Shown piece after piece: positions 1-11,689 of a stretch of DNA of 64,000 bases. This stretch comes from Oncomelania hupensis (Eukaryota; Mollusca; Gastropoda; Littorinimorpha; Pomatiopsidae): the NCBI GenBank assembly GCA_036898135.1, contig CM072516.1, forward strand, positions 25,097,744 through 25,161,743. The letters are read 5' to 3'. Numbering within the stretch: position 1 is the stretch's first letter; each line of letters starts with the position of its first letter. The translations under genes were made by a program, and so were the position numbers. The notes beneath the pieces are model-generated. The model was not told the origin of the DNA, did no database searches, and saw nothing but the letters and a program-made list of their open reading frames with translations.

Positions 1-64
1 AATGCGCGTAACATAACATCCAATATTGTTAGAATGCGCGTAACATAACATCCAATATTGTTAG
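1..64. repeat. 32-bp direct tandem duplication
   Basis: The window opens with two identical 32-bp units joined head to tail, each starting AATGCGCGTAACATAAC. A third copy starts (AATCG) and breaks off at once. The left side may continue beyond the window. Confidence 0.85.
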
Positions 65-861
65 AATCGTATTTGTAGTAATAATGGCAACATTATTCAC
101 AAATCTTTATTCAAGAGCTTGTTCCCAAAGCGTGCACTACTGTATATATGAATGTAAACAGTTGTATCGAAAACTATACCAGCGACGGGGTTTGTATGCG
201 AATTCTGGGGACATAATATAATTATATATAGCCATAGAAGATCCAAGGGAAAAACAACAAACTACGACTGAGAAGCGACACTAATTGAAGGAAAGCAGGG
301 GTACTTGGATCAGTGGTTTGTTCCGAAATAACAAGATTGAAGATTATAGTAATTGTTCTCATAAATTACAAGTACAAGTGGTATGACAATTTAAGTACTG
401 TTGCATACATATATAAATGCTTAAAATCAATATTAGCAAGGACCATACACGCAATGGTCTTTGACATTATCCGGAAGCGCACACTATAACATAGAACGAA
501 ATATAAAAAAACAAAAAACAAAAAAACCCAAATCCAATAATCCTGAAAAAAAGAAAGAAGAACGGAAGGGACATCCCAACTGGGTAGTGCTATAGAAATA
601 TATGCAAACAATATTACCAACAGACCACGCGTACGGTCTCTGCCTTGTGATAACGAAGTAATAAATGCCAGTCCAACGATAGTAGCTTTGAGAAAAAATC
701 CGCAGTATGCAGGGGCGCCTATTTTAGACGTCTTGGCAGGTGATGACATACTGTATGACGACACATTGTCTGCGTCTTGATGACTTGTGTGGAACTCGCA
801 ATCTATGAACGCCTGACTTTCCAAAAAATCTACAACAATGAAGCTTTCCTTCTTTAAAGTA
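65..861. other. AT-rich DNA, no gene seen
   Basis: Moderately AT-rich sequence with short frames only. I see no domain, no clear splice pattern and no recognisable repeat unit. Confidence 0.5.
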
Positions 862-874
862 TGCGGAATAATGA

Positions 875-910
<36 letters not shown>

Positions 911-956
911 AGAGAGAGGGAGAGAGAGAGAGAGAGAGGGGGGGGAGGGGGAAGTT
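862..956. repeat. (GA)n-rich microsatellite
   Basis: Imperfect GA dinucleotide tract broken by short runs of G. Frames across it translate to Leu/Ser repeats and are not genes. Confidence 0.9.
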
Positions 957-1141
957 GGCATAACAATGACATTATAGGCGCATAACTGAATTAAAACATC
1001 ATGCGGAAGATGGTGTCGGAAGACAGGACAGAGGCAAAACATAAAACATTTGCCTGTAAGACGTTGGGGTAGTTTCAACTGCTGTGGTGTAGACATATCG
1101 GCTACAGAGTTTTTTCTTTTTTCTTTTCTCTTTTCTTTTCT

Positions 1142-1798
1142 CTCACCCACCGAGCCAACGCCATCTGCTCTACCGACGAAGCGAAAGAACGCGAACTCGA
1201 TCACATCAAGAAAGTCCTCAGCGTGTCGGGATACCAGAAGTGGGCCTGGGACATCCCTGCTTCGAAGAAAACAACACCTCATCCTTCGATGGAACGTCAG
1301 AACCATAGGAAGGGACACGTCATCATCCCCTACGTCAGTGGCGTCACGGAAGCCCTCAGCAGGAAGATCAGGAAACGGGGGGTCATCGTCCACTCCAAGC
1401 CTATCAACACTATCAGAAGTAAACTTGTCGCTCCCAAAGACAAGTCCGACAAAATGGAAAAATCTGGGGTGGTGTACAAGCTAAAATGCAGCGATTGTGA
1501 CGAGGACTATGTGGGTGAGTCAGAGAGAAAACTACAGAAACGTGTAAAGGAGCACCACAAGCACTCATCTCCGTTCGGGGAACACCTCCTCAAACGTGAC
1601 CACCACCTAGAGGACGACAACATCAGAGTGCTGGACAGGGAGCAGAGATGGTTCCAGAGGGGTGTCAAAGAGGCTATCTACATCGCAGCCCACACCCCCA
1701 CCCTGAACCGTGACCGGGGCCGACACCAACTGCCAGCGACCTACACCTCGCTCATTCATTCACATTGCCGTGAGTGTACTCACGGTGATGTGAACTGA
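1142..1798 (+). pseudogene. Penelope-like element, C-terminal fragment with GIY-YIG endonuclease
   Basis: The frame is open from about 1142 to the TGA at 1796-1798, but I see no natural start: the 5' side runs into a TTTTC-rich pyrimidine tract (1109-1144), so this looks like a 5'-truncated insertion. The part just after the break (HRANAICS, then a charged helix and SGYQKW) matches the region that follows reverse transcriptase in Penelope-like elements. It is followed by a linker with VIPYVSG-like and PKDK motifs. The GIY-YIG nuclease signature follows (GVVYKLKC about 60 residues after the PKDK block region, CxxC, DYVGES, KRVKEHH). In this family the domain nicks target DNA for retrotransposition. 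The nuclease part looks intact and the reverse transcriptase is missing. The next 60 bases after the stop contain a TGATGAAGGCGACAGGATAG block, probably element 3' UTR. Family assignment is good; subfamily is not determined. Confidence 0.8.
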
Positions 1799-2627
1799 AT
1801 CCCAGTTCTCACCTTCAGTCTGTGCTGATGAAGGCGACAGGATAGTCGCTGAAAGCTACACGAGTAAGTAGCCATTTACGCATGTGTGACTTGTCAATAC
1901 TCTGTAGCTGATTTGCCTGTAAACCTTTTACCTGTCAGCACCTTAACCCACCAAACCTGTTACCAAAGGACCACAGTAGTCCACTCTTCCAGAACTCTGA
2001 CCCTTAGGGCAGAAAGCATCCAGTGCCCGATGATGATACAGTAGCTGCATAGAACTATCAAGAAGCGAATCATTCAAAGAAACATTATTTTGAACTTTTA
2101 AGTTAGTATCGTACTTAGCAGATCGTGTATAGAGTAGATGAAATAAATGTGATATTTACTGTTAACAAGTGGCTGGACTATCTATGTTGCATAGCCGTGT
2201 GTGAAATAGTGTGACAGTGAACTTTTACCATTTTTCTTTCTATATCTGTATCCCAGCCTAAACACAGACCGAGCTAAACTTATAAATGTATTAAGTAGAG
2301 TCACAGGGAGATTTACTAGCGATCCCCATCGACTTAAGACGAGTGGGTAATAGCAGTCCATTGTGCAGAGCCCAGCAACAATAGACCCACCGTCACAACT
2401 TATGCTGTGTACTCGTAAACGATGTTCTGCCGAAGTCCGTGAAAATTAAACAGAAAGGTCTCGCTTTCATACAAATTAACCCCAAACTACGATTTGAATC
2501 ACTATTGGAATCTTCAATTTAATCTTCTATACCTAGCAGCCATGTATGCGCGTTTTCGGGCACCAGCTTCGCGGATAAGCTGCTCTAACCTAGCGTTATT
2601 TTGTGGGACTCGATTCTCAGTGGGTAA
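1799..2627. other. Element 3' UTR then unassigned DNA
   Basis: The first 100 bases are probably the Penelope-like element's 3' UTR. The rest is ordinary-looking sequence without a convincing frame or repeat. Confidence 0.4.
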
Positions 2628-2997
2628 GGTCCCTAGCAGACACCTTATCAGGTCCCTAGCAGACACCTTATCAGGTCCCTAGCAAACACCTTATCAGGTC
2701 CCTAGCAGACATCTTATCAGGTCCCTAGCAGATACCTTATCAGGTCCCTAGCAGACACCTTATCAGGTCCCTAGCAGACACCTTATCAGGTCCCTAGCAG
2801 ACACCTTATCAGGTCCCTAGCAGACACCTTATCAGGTCCCTAGCAGACACCTTATCAGGTCCCTAGCAGACACCTTATCAGGTCCCTAGCAGAAACCTTA
2901 TCAGGTCCCTAGCAGACACCTTATCAGGTCCCTAGCAGACACCTTATCAGGTCCCTAGCAGACACCTTATCAGGTCCCTAGCAGACACCTTATTAGG
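2628..2997 (+). repeat. 23-bp minisatellite, about 16 copies
   Basis: Head-to-tail 23-bp units beginning GGTCCCTAGCAGACACC and ending TTATCA run without a break. Only scattered single-base variants are present, for example AGCAAACACC and AGATACC. Such homogeneity suggests recent expansion. Inverted copies lie at 3773-3831. Confidence 0.95.
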
Positions 2998-2998
2998 T

Positions 2999-3030
2999 CC
3001 CCCGCATTTTTGACCAAGCTTGCGGGGGAT
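2999..3030. other. GC-rich hairpin at end of the minisatellite
   Basis: CCCCCGCA and TGCGGGGG form an 8-bp stem with a loop of about 15 bases. It lies exactly where the 23-bp array stops. Confidence 0.5.
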
Positions 3031-3772
3031 CTTTCCCCGTCAAATTTCACTGTTGATCTTTGTACCCATCGTGAGTCAAAACTAAGCTAAGCTAAGCTTT
3101 AAAATTGAAAAGCAGTATCCACAAGTAGGTAGACTAACAAGGAATAAGATTTAAGGCCTTCTGTTGACCGTGCTGTGTGTTGTTTTATCATTTTTAACGT
3201 GGGAGACAGTATTTCTGACCTGTCTTGGTGAAATGACGTCGTACACGAGAGTATAAATGGTAAGAAAACTGGATGGTCCAATGCAAAAATAAGTGCCGGT
3301 TAGTATAATTTAAACTTCAATACAAGAAAGTCCGATTATGTCATATTTTACGGCATGAATTTGGAGACACCTACTTTCTTGTTTGTCTTACGAGGGACAT
3401 CATTGGGTGTGGCGCCCGCGGTGGACACAACTAGGCGTTCCACAATCCATGGGCTGGGTTTTAGGCCTCGAAATAAAATAAGCTTTCAAATGAAAATCTA
3501 TACTTTGATATGTATCAGAATGCAGTGGCGCCCTTGGTCGACCAGATACTGACATGTCATGAATGAATGAATGGTACCTTGGGCATGCCATGGAAGAGTG
3601 AAATTCTATCTTCTGGAGTAAAAGAGTGGGTCAGGGGTAGAGAACACCCGTAATGTAAATCGCTGGCTTTGGACCGAATGTGGTTAGAATCTAGAAGGTG
3701 AGCAGACGTCATCATGAAAACTCCATTGTACGCATTGTTATAAGTGTGTTAGTTGGTTAGAATGAATGAACA
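3031..3772. other. Spacer between inverted minisatellite arms
   Basis: About 740 bp without a credible gene. It is bounded by the 23-bp array on the left and its inverted copies on the right, so it may be the interior of a fold-back-like element. Confidence 0.4.
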
Positions 3773-3831
3773 GGTGTCTGCTAGGGACCTGATAAGGTGT
3801 CTGCTAGGGACCTGATAAGGTGTCTGCTAGG
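3773..3831 (-). repeat. Inverted copies of the 23-bp minisatellite
   Basis: About 2.6 units in reverse orientation to the array at 2628-2997 (GGTGTCTGCTAGGGACC, then TGATAA). They stop exactly where the next repeat, a tRNA-derived SINE, begins. Confidence 0.9.
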
Positions 3832-4049
3832 TTTAACGTCTACACCCACCATTGGCGATATGGCAGACGGGGATAACCATCCCAGGGAAAAGAGGGGTAA
3901 GGACCTGAATCAACACTGAACCACCAAAGCATCATACTGCTAAAATGGACAATGAAAATGGCCACATTTTATATCGCCCACCACGGGATTCGAACCTGGG
4001 TCATCGGTGTGCCAGGCGAACGCTCTACCAATTGAGCTACGGTGGTGGG
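3832..4049 (-). mobile_element. tRNA-derived SINE
   Basis: On the minus strand a tRNA-like head starts at 4049: GCCCACCACCG, an A-box-like TAGCTCAATTGGTAGAGCG and a perfect B-box GGTTCGAATCC, closed by GTGGTGGGC. The anticodon loop reads CTGGCAC, which would be Ala(GGC), but the anticodon stem pairs poorly and there are extra bases before the D stem. It is therefore a tRNA-derived retroposon and not a working tRNA gene. About 150 bp of tRNA-unrelated body follow on the minus strand. A degraded relative of the head lies near 8975-9030. Confidence 0.65.
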
Positions 4050-4598
4050 CAAGTTGGTTATTAATTACGTTTTCATTTGTGTAAGGATGGTCGTTATTTA
4101 TTGTCTAAAATCGAAGTCCTGTGAAAATACAAATTACACATTTGAATTGAACTGAATCGAATTGATTCACAAGAATCTATTTTCTGTATTGACTCTTTAT
4201 AAAGCGTTTCACTTCCATAGTGTCGCTGAAGCGGTACGTATTTAAAAAAAAAGAAAAACACAGTCATCACTGTTTAAAAAAAAAAAAGAGCAGACGAAAA
4301 GCTCACATCAGCGCGTTTACATTGAGGTCGTTCAAGATCGCTAAGTTGTCTGGGAGCGTAGGACTGTGCGCGTACCAAGCAGAACCTCAGCACGGCGCCC
4401 CCTGGACGGCTTGTGCTAGGTCTCGTGTACGGCCAGGGCCTTGAGCAACTCCTTGAGGTGGTAAAAGCGCAATAAAAACCACAATTCACAATTCTCCAGA
4501 AGACGGCTATTATACAACAAGGACGGGCGATGAGGAGACTTTCAATGATAGAGGAGAGGGATAAGGGCAACAGATGTAGACAAACCAAAAACAAATCT
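4050..4598. other. Unassigned DNA with A-rich runs
   Basis: No gene supported. Poly(A) runs occur at about 4241-4290, and a short GC-rich block near 4375-4440 has some self-complementarity. Confidence 0.4.
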
Positions 4599-4630
<32 letters not shown>

Positions 4631-4655
4631 CACCCACACACACGCACACACACAT
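4599..4655. repeat. (CA)n microsatellite
   Basis: Interrupted CA/CG dinucleotide tract. It is followed by about 380 bp of purine-rich (GAA/GGA) sequence with no gene. Confidence 0.9.
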
Positions 4656-5038
4656 AAACGAAGAATTTTTTTTTCGATTGAAGAAGATGAATATGGAGGA
4701 ATAAGGAAAGATAAGGAGAAAGACATGGCGGAGCAGAAACCAAGGGAGAAAGAAGCTTGCACGCAATGAGTGCACTAACATTAAAAAAAATAAACTTCAT
4801 TGCTAGAAGCAGAAAGAGGGAGAACAAAACGGAGAAGAAAAAGATGAGAGTAGAACACAGACGGAGATAGTAGAAGAAAAAAGGAGATGGTAGAAGAGAG
4901 AATGAAAAAAAATGAAGGAGGAAAAATTATGGAAAAGAGGAGGAAGAAGAATGGAGTCAGAAAAAGCCGTCTTAAAATATACTCCACGGAAATGCCCTAA
5001 CTATACACATCAACTCGAGGAGGATAAAAAAAAAAGAG

Positions 5039-5345
5039 TTTGACATCGTATACACATGTCGTCACATCGTTCTGCTTACATTGTTCGGAACCACTTACTC
5101 TTCTCGCATTGCCCAATGTATCAAGCATCCTGTTCCTCCTTACTACAAAATCCTCCCCACCTTACTCGTCGTCAAAACACACAGTAGGCCTACACAAAAT
5201 TCGAATTGATAAAGCATTCATACGTCAAATTACCAAGTAACCTTGACATACAGACATGCCGCTACATCGTTCTGGTTACATTTATCGGGGCCACTAAATG
5301 GCATCAAGCATCCCAATACTTTTCACAACAAAACCCTGTTACTCT
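5039..5345 (+). repeat. Two copies of a ~90-bp interspersed repeat
   Basis: The blocks at about 5039-5135 and 5240-5330 share the order GACAT, CATGYCGYYACATCGTTCTG, TTACATT, then TCAAGCATCC. A third, more diverged copy lies at about 7013-7100 (GACATTCAAAATGTCAGCC, GAACATCC). Function unknown. Confidence 0.55.
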
Positions 5346-5357
5346 TTATTCTCTGGA

Positions 5358-5600
5358 AACGCACACACACGCAGACACAAACACACAGACAGACATACAC
5401 AGACAGATAGACAGACAGACAGACACACACACAAACACAAACACACCCACAGCCACCATCGACAAAATAAACTTAAAACACAACCTATAGGTGTGTTGAC
5501 GTTCACATTAACCCAAGTTTTGCAACTGTAGATCTTTAAATAGGCGCGCGCACGCACGCACGCACATACACACACAGTCACACACATAAACACTCACACA
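5358..5600. repeat. (CA)n/(CAGA)n microsatellites around a ~95-bp shared repeat
   Basis: CA-type tracts at 5358-5450 and 5550-5600 flank the block 5454-5550 (CCATCGACAAAA, AACACACAACCTATAGG, CCAAGTTTTGCAA, GATCTTTAAA). The same block recurs at 10738-10830, again leading into a GCGCGC(CA)n tract. Confidence 0.75.
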
Positions 5601-5811
5601 CACAACCTAAATATGTCTATATCTCATCTTTTGATGTAGTTTATTATTCATTTTGGCAAATGGAGGCATCAATAAGCATGCTGTACATATGTTCTGAATA
5701 TTCATTCCGTTGTTTCTGGTGGAAAGATTATCAGCAAGGGTGGGTGGTGGGGTGGGATGGATGCGAGCGAGGGGTGGGAATGGGCAGGATGGTTTGTAAG
5801 GAGTGGAGGGA

Positions 5812-6235
5812 ATGTTGGTTGGTTGTTTTATTAACGTCTTCTTCAATAAAATGATAAGACGCATTCGCACGCACACGCACCACATTAAATTTAAAATTAT
5901 TAAATAATAATGATAATTTTTTTAAGTAATCATAAACCGAGCTACTGGATAATCATCTAAAGCTTTTGCTAACCGAAAGCTCACATCAACACTTATGTTA
6001 TCAATAGAACTCATTGTTTGTAAATCAATTGGCAAACAAAGACGAATATGACTGCATTCAAGTAATACATGCTTCAAAGATACAGTTTCATTACATATGC
6101 AGTTCACATTTTTACAAGATTTTCTTTTAATTTAGTTTAGAATATGTGGCATGCTTAAAACTGATCTGGGGATTCTACAAGGTTTATCATAGCTCAAATT
6201 AAATGTAATCGCTTTCACAAATTAATTTTCTATTC
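5812..6235 (-). mobile_element. 3' fragment of a LINE with (CCAA)n tail (family 2)
   Basis: The minus-strand frame at 5922-6107 (SLKHVLLECS, IDNISVDVSFRLAKAL) is closely related to the plus-strand frame at 24209-24547 (SLKHVLLQCS, IDNISFDISIRLAKAL). Both are the stretch after RNase H in a non-LTR retrotransposon. On the minus strand the 3' end reads GACGTTAATAAAACAACCAACC, the tail shared with 11766-11826 and 25114-25152. The fragment is 5' truncated and its frame is damaged. Confidence 0.7.
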
Positions 6236-6544
6236 AAAAATGGAGGAAAAATAATGTGTTTTAACTTTAAGTACGCACTTTGCATTTTTATCCCTTGATC
6301 ATTCTTATACTTGTATACAAACTGATCATTAATGTAGTACCTTTTATCTGTGTAAACGGTTTTATGTCCCTGACTTGTCAAGATTGCTTGTATTGTAGCA
6401 AGTAGTCTTTGTAAATCAAAGCATCATTGTTTACGACTTATTTTTTTTCTTTTAAAAGTTAGATTTTTAAATGTTCTTAAAGTATGTTTTCATTGTAAAG
6501 TGCATCGAGCCTGAGCACAGCTCGGGAAACTTGCTCTATACCAA

Positions 6545-6777
<233 letters not shown>

Positions 6778-7232
6778 ATTCGTACAATTACTTTCATGAA
6801 TATCTTCTGGAAAATCAACAAACATTTCTACATATAAAATAGTCAATACATCTTGTTGTACTGTTTGAGGCTAATAATAACTGGCATTGCTTAATGTATT
6901 TAACAGTCTTACATCTCACTATCAATATCCTACTTCTTGTATTCTTCTTCATAAACATAGACAAAATCGGATAGGCTTTTTACATGCACGTTTACTCTCA
7001 ACGCACAAATCGATCTTGACATTCAAAATGTCAGCCTATCTGGTTATATTGTTCAGTGCCAATCACAGTTTGCATTGCCAAATGCACTGAACATCCTCTA
7101 ATCTTTATATATTTTCTTCTTTTCCGTCTCCTTCTTCATTATCATACTCCTTCTAATTTTGCTCCTTCTTCCACTTCAATTTAAGATTCAAGATTTTAAT
7201 CCTATTACACGCCCCTTTTGGGTTGTGGAGGG

Positions 7233-7300
7233 GACACACACACACGCACACGCACACATACACATACACATACGTAGCACTCAAGCGCGATCACACACAC

Positions 7301-7342
<42 letters not shown>

Positions 7343-7372
7343 CCACACACACACACACACACACACAAACTT
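7233..7372. repeat. (CA)n microsatellite
   Basis: Long CA tract broken by CG and CC steps and one unique block near 7275-7290. Confidence 0.9.
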
Positions 7373-8270
7373 GGCTCATGTGCCACCACAAGACTATCTT
7401 GATCGCCTCTGAAACGGCCGACAATTTGCATGCCTCTAGCGTGCTGCTACAAGGTAGAGGATGAAGAATAACCAAGCTGGAACTGGTAGAAGATTTGTAG
7501 TGACGAATTGTCATGTTGAGGGCTTGGAAGCTCTGCCGCTCGCTTGTGGATTCAGAAGCTAGGATCCCAAGTAGATGAAAGTTTATTTCAAGGGAGGTAA
7601 ACATAAGCGGTGCTGAAGACTGGGCACTAAATGCAGAATCTACCCTAACCAATTAAGCATAAGCAAGGGATTACCACCAGGATCCAAATTAATGCACCTC
7701 TTGAAAATTGAGGCCAATGCTTTTTTTATATTGTTGGGATTTTCAATGCACAATCTATTGAACTTCTTGTTCTTCTTCTTGGCAAAATGGCAAAAAAAAC
7801 AACAACCACGTAAAATATGTAAATATATTCTGAGTTTTAAAGAGCAAAGATGATTCTTTGTCTACGGCTAGGAATTCGACACGAGGACAGGATGACTCCA
7901 AATATGCAAATGTCAGGACGTCATTTTCTTTTTAAAATGGGTTCTCTGTCTTTTCGTTTTTCCAAAAATATCTGGAAATTCTCTGAAATAGTCAGGGAAT
8001 CAGAACGAGCCGTCCGTCTGTCCTTTGGTCCGTTTGAAGCCATATTAAAAAAAAACCATTGAACGGACTTTTGACTAACCCTCATAAGAACATAATAGGT
8101 GTCCTGCCTTCCGTACCTCATATTTGCTCTACCGCTAAAGTCGTCAGGGTCACTGAAGTTATTTGGATCCTAACCCCCTAAGGCCCAGGCATATAATTAC
8201 ACAAATTAAAAAATAAACATGTGGATATTTGTGTTGAAATGGAGTCTGTATAATGGAAAAATAAACTTTT
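7373..8270. other. Unassigned DNA
   Basis: Short frames only and no domain seen. A weak inverted motif (GGTCCGTTT / AACGGAC) lies near 8027-8066. Confidence 0.4.
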
Positions 8271-8570
8271 TGTGTGAAAAAATTTGCCAAAGTGAGAATT
8301 TGGCACTGCCCCCCACGGGGGACATTGGGCTTTGGTGGGAATTTTACATGTTCCCCAGGGGGGGCATTGGGCTTTGGCAAGTATGAATTTTTAGTACAAT
8401 GTATAATTATTTCACACAAAAAAACAACCAAATTTTATTTGTTTTGTTTATTTAGAAATGGTCATAATGGTTGGTCTGCTCTGGTTACATACAGTCCCGT
8501 TAGCCCCTCTGGGGTCATCAGATGTTACCCCTTTCTGTCCCGTTAGCCCCCATGGGACCTTCAGTTTTAA
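8271..8570. repeat. Short G/C-block motif repeated in both orientations
   Basis: GGGCATTGGGCTTTGG-type blocks occur at about 8311-8335 and 8355-8380. Reverse-type blocks CCCGTTAGCCCC occur at about 8492 and 8540. A related block (GGGCTACTGGGCTTTAGGGG) is at 8806-8826. Alternating runs of C and G could fold back. I do not recognise the family. Confidence 0.45.
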
Positions 8571-8970
8571 AAAAAAATCGTATAAAGAACCCAACATAAC
8601 ACCGTCAAGGAGTTTGTTTTCTTTCAACACATTAACATCCTATTGACATGTTTACAATGATAAAAAGTTTGAAACTTACCTTTAGTCCAAACGTTGCTCA
8701 GTCGTTCACTTCAAATGAAACACGTGGCAACTGCCATTTGCCATAACGGCTTCTCTGCTTAGTTGGTTACCAGTTGCTTCCCTTGCTTTAGTTTTGTTCC
8801 ACAGAGGGGCTACTGGGCTTTAGGGGTTTATAAAAACTCTAAAATGCATTCCTTTAGTTTTGTGATGGGGGTCTTTTCTACTGGTCCCAGGGGGTGCCCT
8901 GGGCCTCCCAGGGCTAAACCTGTTTTGCTTAATATTTCAAAAAGGGCTGAAGCGATTTTGTTGAGTTTTG

Positions 8971-9032
8971 GTACCTGGGTGGTCGGTGTTCCAGGCGAAC
9001 GCTCAACCACTTGAGGGAGCTACGGGGATGGG
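8971..9032 (-). repeat. Decayed tRNA-like SINE head
   Basis: On the minus strand this resembles the head of the SINE at 3832-4049 (GAGCTACGG, CGTTCGCCTGG and GGTCGG shared). It has insertions and no B-box. Confidence 0.4.
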
Positions 9033-9256
9033 ACGTGCATGTGAAGCGATTTTGTTGAGTTTTGGTATACAAAGTACTACAAACATGGGCCATCATCCTA
9101 GAGGAGCAAGCCGGTTATCGGTCCAGTCGGTCGGTCCGTTGCTCCGAATTTCATTCTTTTCCCCAAACACACTTTTTGTCTTATGTTAAGACCGAAATTC
9201 ATCTCTGTTACATCTCTATTACATATTGGATACTTTAACTACTGCTATAAGCACGT

Positions 9257-9462
9257 ACATGCACACCGACTCAACCAAAGCTTTTTAGTTTTGAGGTTAG
9301 GTCAGCCATGCTAGCTATAAATAGCTTCGCCAATGCTTCCTTTCCTTTCTTTCACTGGAAGGGAGGATGCAGGCAAGCTATAAATAGCCCGCAGCCAGCA
9401 AAATGTGGAGGCACTAAACAGTGCTGTTCACATAGGCATTGAGCTGGTGTGACGTAAGATCA
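9257..9462. repeat. ~200-bp interspersed repeat with two TATA palindromes (copy 1)
   Basis: Copy 1 of a family repeated at 44970-45165. Shared landmarks are CACCGACTCAACCAAAGC, two 12-14-bp inverted repeats of the type AGCTATAAATAGCT (9313-9326 and 9376-9388), and CACATAGGCATTGA. The paired palindromes are kept in both copies. No coding potential. Confidence 0.75.
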
Positions 9463-9697
9463 TTCGTATTTGTACTTTCTCAAAGGTCAAGGTCACTGTG
9501 CTTCACCATTTTGGAAACACGTTTAACGCTGTATCTAAACATTGGTCAAGCCGAATTAATATTTTTTCTTTACTTGCAGATAGTTCAGATGGTGTCCTAT
9601 CTATATTATTCCACGTTTTCGTTTTGCTTCGTTATAATAAAGCTGGGTTCCAACCCTTACGAGAAAATAAACGCTTTTGAAAATGCTTATGTGTCGG

Positions 9698-9700
<3 letters not shown>

Positions 9701-9756
<56 letters not shown>

Positions 9757-9765
9757 GTGTTGTGC
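9701..9765. repeat. (GT)n microsatellite
   Basis: Nearly pure GT tract, followed by a CG-containing stretch that served as target for the retroposon at 9806. Confidence 0.95.
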
Positions 9766-9805
9766 GCGCGCGTGCATGTGTGTGTCTGTGCGTGCGTTCG
9801 CGTGT

Positions 9806-10503
9806 TTGATTGATTTATTGTTGCTTTAGGTCCAGCGGACTCCCCCGAGCCAAATCAGGACCGGACAACCCCCGATCCGCATAAAAGATCTGCTGAACCA
9901 ACCCTAGTGGGAAAATTGAATGCCCTCCACCGGCCAGTCACTTTACAATAAAGACATCCCACGTGGGGGACGGCTGAGGGTTTACCTCAACTACGCGAAC
10001 CCCCGGTTACAAAAACAAAATAGAATACAACCATCATTACAAATCATCAACGAAACACATACATATAAAATGCCTACATTGCCAAATACTAACATCATAG
10101 GAAGCCACAGTGACCACCCAGCAGAAAGCGTCCAACACTCCCAAGCTGATCCAACAGACCTCATACACAAACAAGGAGTCTTGTCCAGGAAGAGTTTTCA
10201 AGAAAAAAGGTAGGTCATTGATCTAGCGAAGAAGAAGATAGTATAGCAGAGTGATAGGACAGAGCAGGAATGGGAAAGAGTATATGAGGAAGATAGCAAC
10301 AGTGGGAATTTAAAGCACTAAATTTCCATAAAGTGGGGATACTATTTATACTGAAACCCCCGGCACTCCAACGGGGGTACTGTTGCCGCAGTGAATCTGT
10401 CATGCCTACAAAGGCAAGACAGGTTTTCAACTGGGGCTTTCACTGTTCCCTTTATAGGTTAGAACAATCTACAGTGGCAAGATTGCTCATGACCCCAAAG
10501 GGT
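9806..10503 (-). mobile_element. Non-autonomous retroposon, copy 1 (698 bp)
   Basis: This copy is flanked by a perfect 14-bp target-site duplication, GTGCGTTCGCGTGT (9792-9805 and 10504-10517). A second copy of 699 bp lies at 15286-15984, so the ends are precise. Sense is probably the minus strand. There the element starts with ACCCTTTGGGGTCATGAG (a potential hairpin) and ends CCTAAAGCAACAATAAATC with a short ATCA-type tail. Its last 40 sense bases equal the 3' end of the I-type LINE at 27437-42063, except for one difference visible in this copy (CCCCCGAG against CTTCCGAG). It has no conserved frame. It is much longer than a typical SINE and has no obvious tRNA head. Confidence 0.85.
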
Positions 10504-10734
10504 GTGCGTTCGCGTGTGGGTGTATGTGTATGTGTGTATGTATGTGTCTCAAAATACATTTCGTTGGCTTGCCTCTTTTTTTGGGGGTGGGAGTAAGGGG
10601 TGGGTGATGGTAAACAAATAATCGTGACGTAGGAGACATGTCAGTAATTACAAAACAGCTGAGGTTTAATACTGGGGAATCACTTACTGATTGATATTGC
10701 GCAATCTTCCCAACCACGCAAGGTGTGGCCGGAT

Positions 10735-10880
10735 CACCATCGACAAAACAAACTTAACACACAACCTATAGGAGCGATGACATTCACATAAAACCAAGTT
10801 TTGCAAATCATGATCTTTAAACGCGCGCGCACAAACACACACAAACACCTACACACACACATACACACACATACTTGTTT
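10735..10880 (+). repeat. Second copy of the CCATCGACAAAA block plus (CA)n
   Basis: Matches 5454-5550 in order and spacing and is followed by GCGCGCGCAC and a CA tract, as there. Confidence 0.7.
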
Positions 10881-10884
10881 AGAC

Positions 10885-11045
10885 CGCGTTGTTATGACTC
10901 TCATGAAAAGCCACATACGTTGTGTTGACAATGGGTCGTCTTTCGTCCCGCTCCCCACTCCCTTGTTTTTAAAAGTACTTTTAAGTGATGTAACGCTAAA
11001 CCTAACCCTTAATCTAACAGGTCATTGTTTTGACGTCAGAAGACC
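10885..11045 (+). repeat. ~150-bp repeat with telomere-like core (copy 1)
   Basis: Contains CCACATACGTTGTG, TGACAATGGGTC, an AACCTAACCCT-like core and CATTGTTTTGACGTCAGA. The same order occurs inverted at 16275-16410, where the core is longer and reads as TTAGGG units. Confidence 0.7.
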
Positions 11046-11689
11046 TGGTTCTGTAAAAAAAAAAAAAACACAACACCAACATATATAGATTCTCTAGTGT
11101 ATGTCACAAGAACGTCGTCTAAATATAATCACACACGCACACAGGCACGCACACACACAAACACACACACACACGCATACGGATATGAACAAAATAGAAT
11201 TGTATTAAAAACGCAGAAATGTGTTCTGTTTATGCTATGAGCTCTTCGATCATGCATGTTTTTTGGTTTGTTTTTTTCAATCCGCACTACATCATGTCAT
11301 GACATAACGATTTGGTCCTCACGAAGTGAAATAATTATCTCAGAACTCTTTTCTAACAAGCACCATCAAAATACATAGATCAGACTGGAATGCGCCTGGT
11401 ACCAAACGTAGTTAAATGTCATGTTGATGTCTATATTGTAACTCACAGGCGCCAGCCAGTCTTAAGATAACAGAAAAGCATAACCTTGGCGCGTGGCACT
11501 TGTAGTGCAGTCTACTTGTGCGACGCACATGGACTGTTTCTCTCCACATTTACAGGCGCCTGTGCTATATCGATAAAGACCTATTCTAATATGACAAGCC
11601 TCGATGCATTGTGCTGAACGCCAAAAAGTTATATATCACAATAGCAACAATAAAAACAAAGTTTTATTTAACTGAAATTGTTATTGTTC

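Noticed and set aside
2628..2997. CRISPR-like array
   Set aside because: Units are directly adjacent with no unique spacers; this is a minisatellite in animal DNA.
3979..4049. Functional tRNA gene
   Set aside because: The B-box is good, but extra bases and a poor anticodon stem point to a SINE head.
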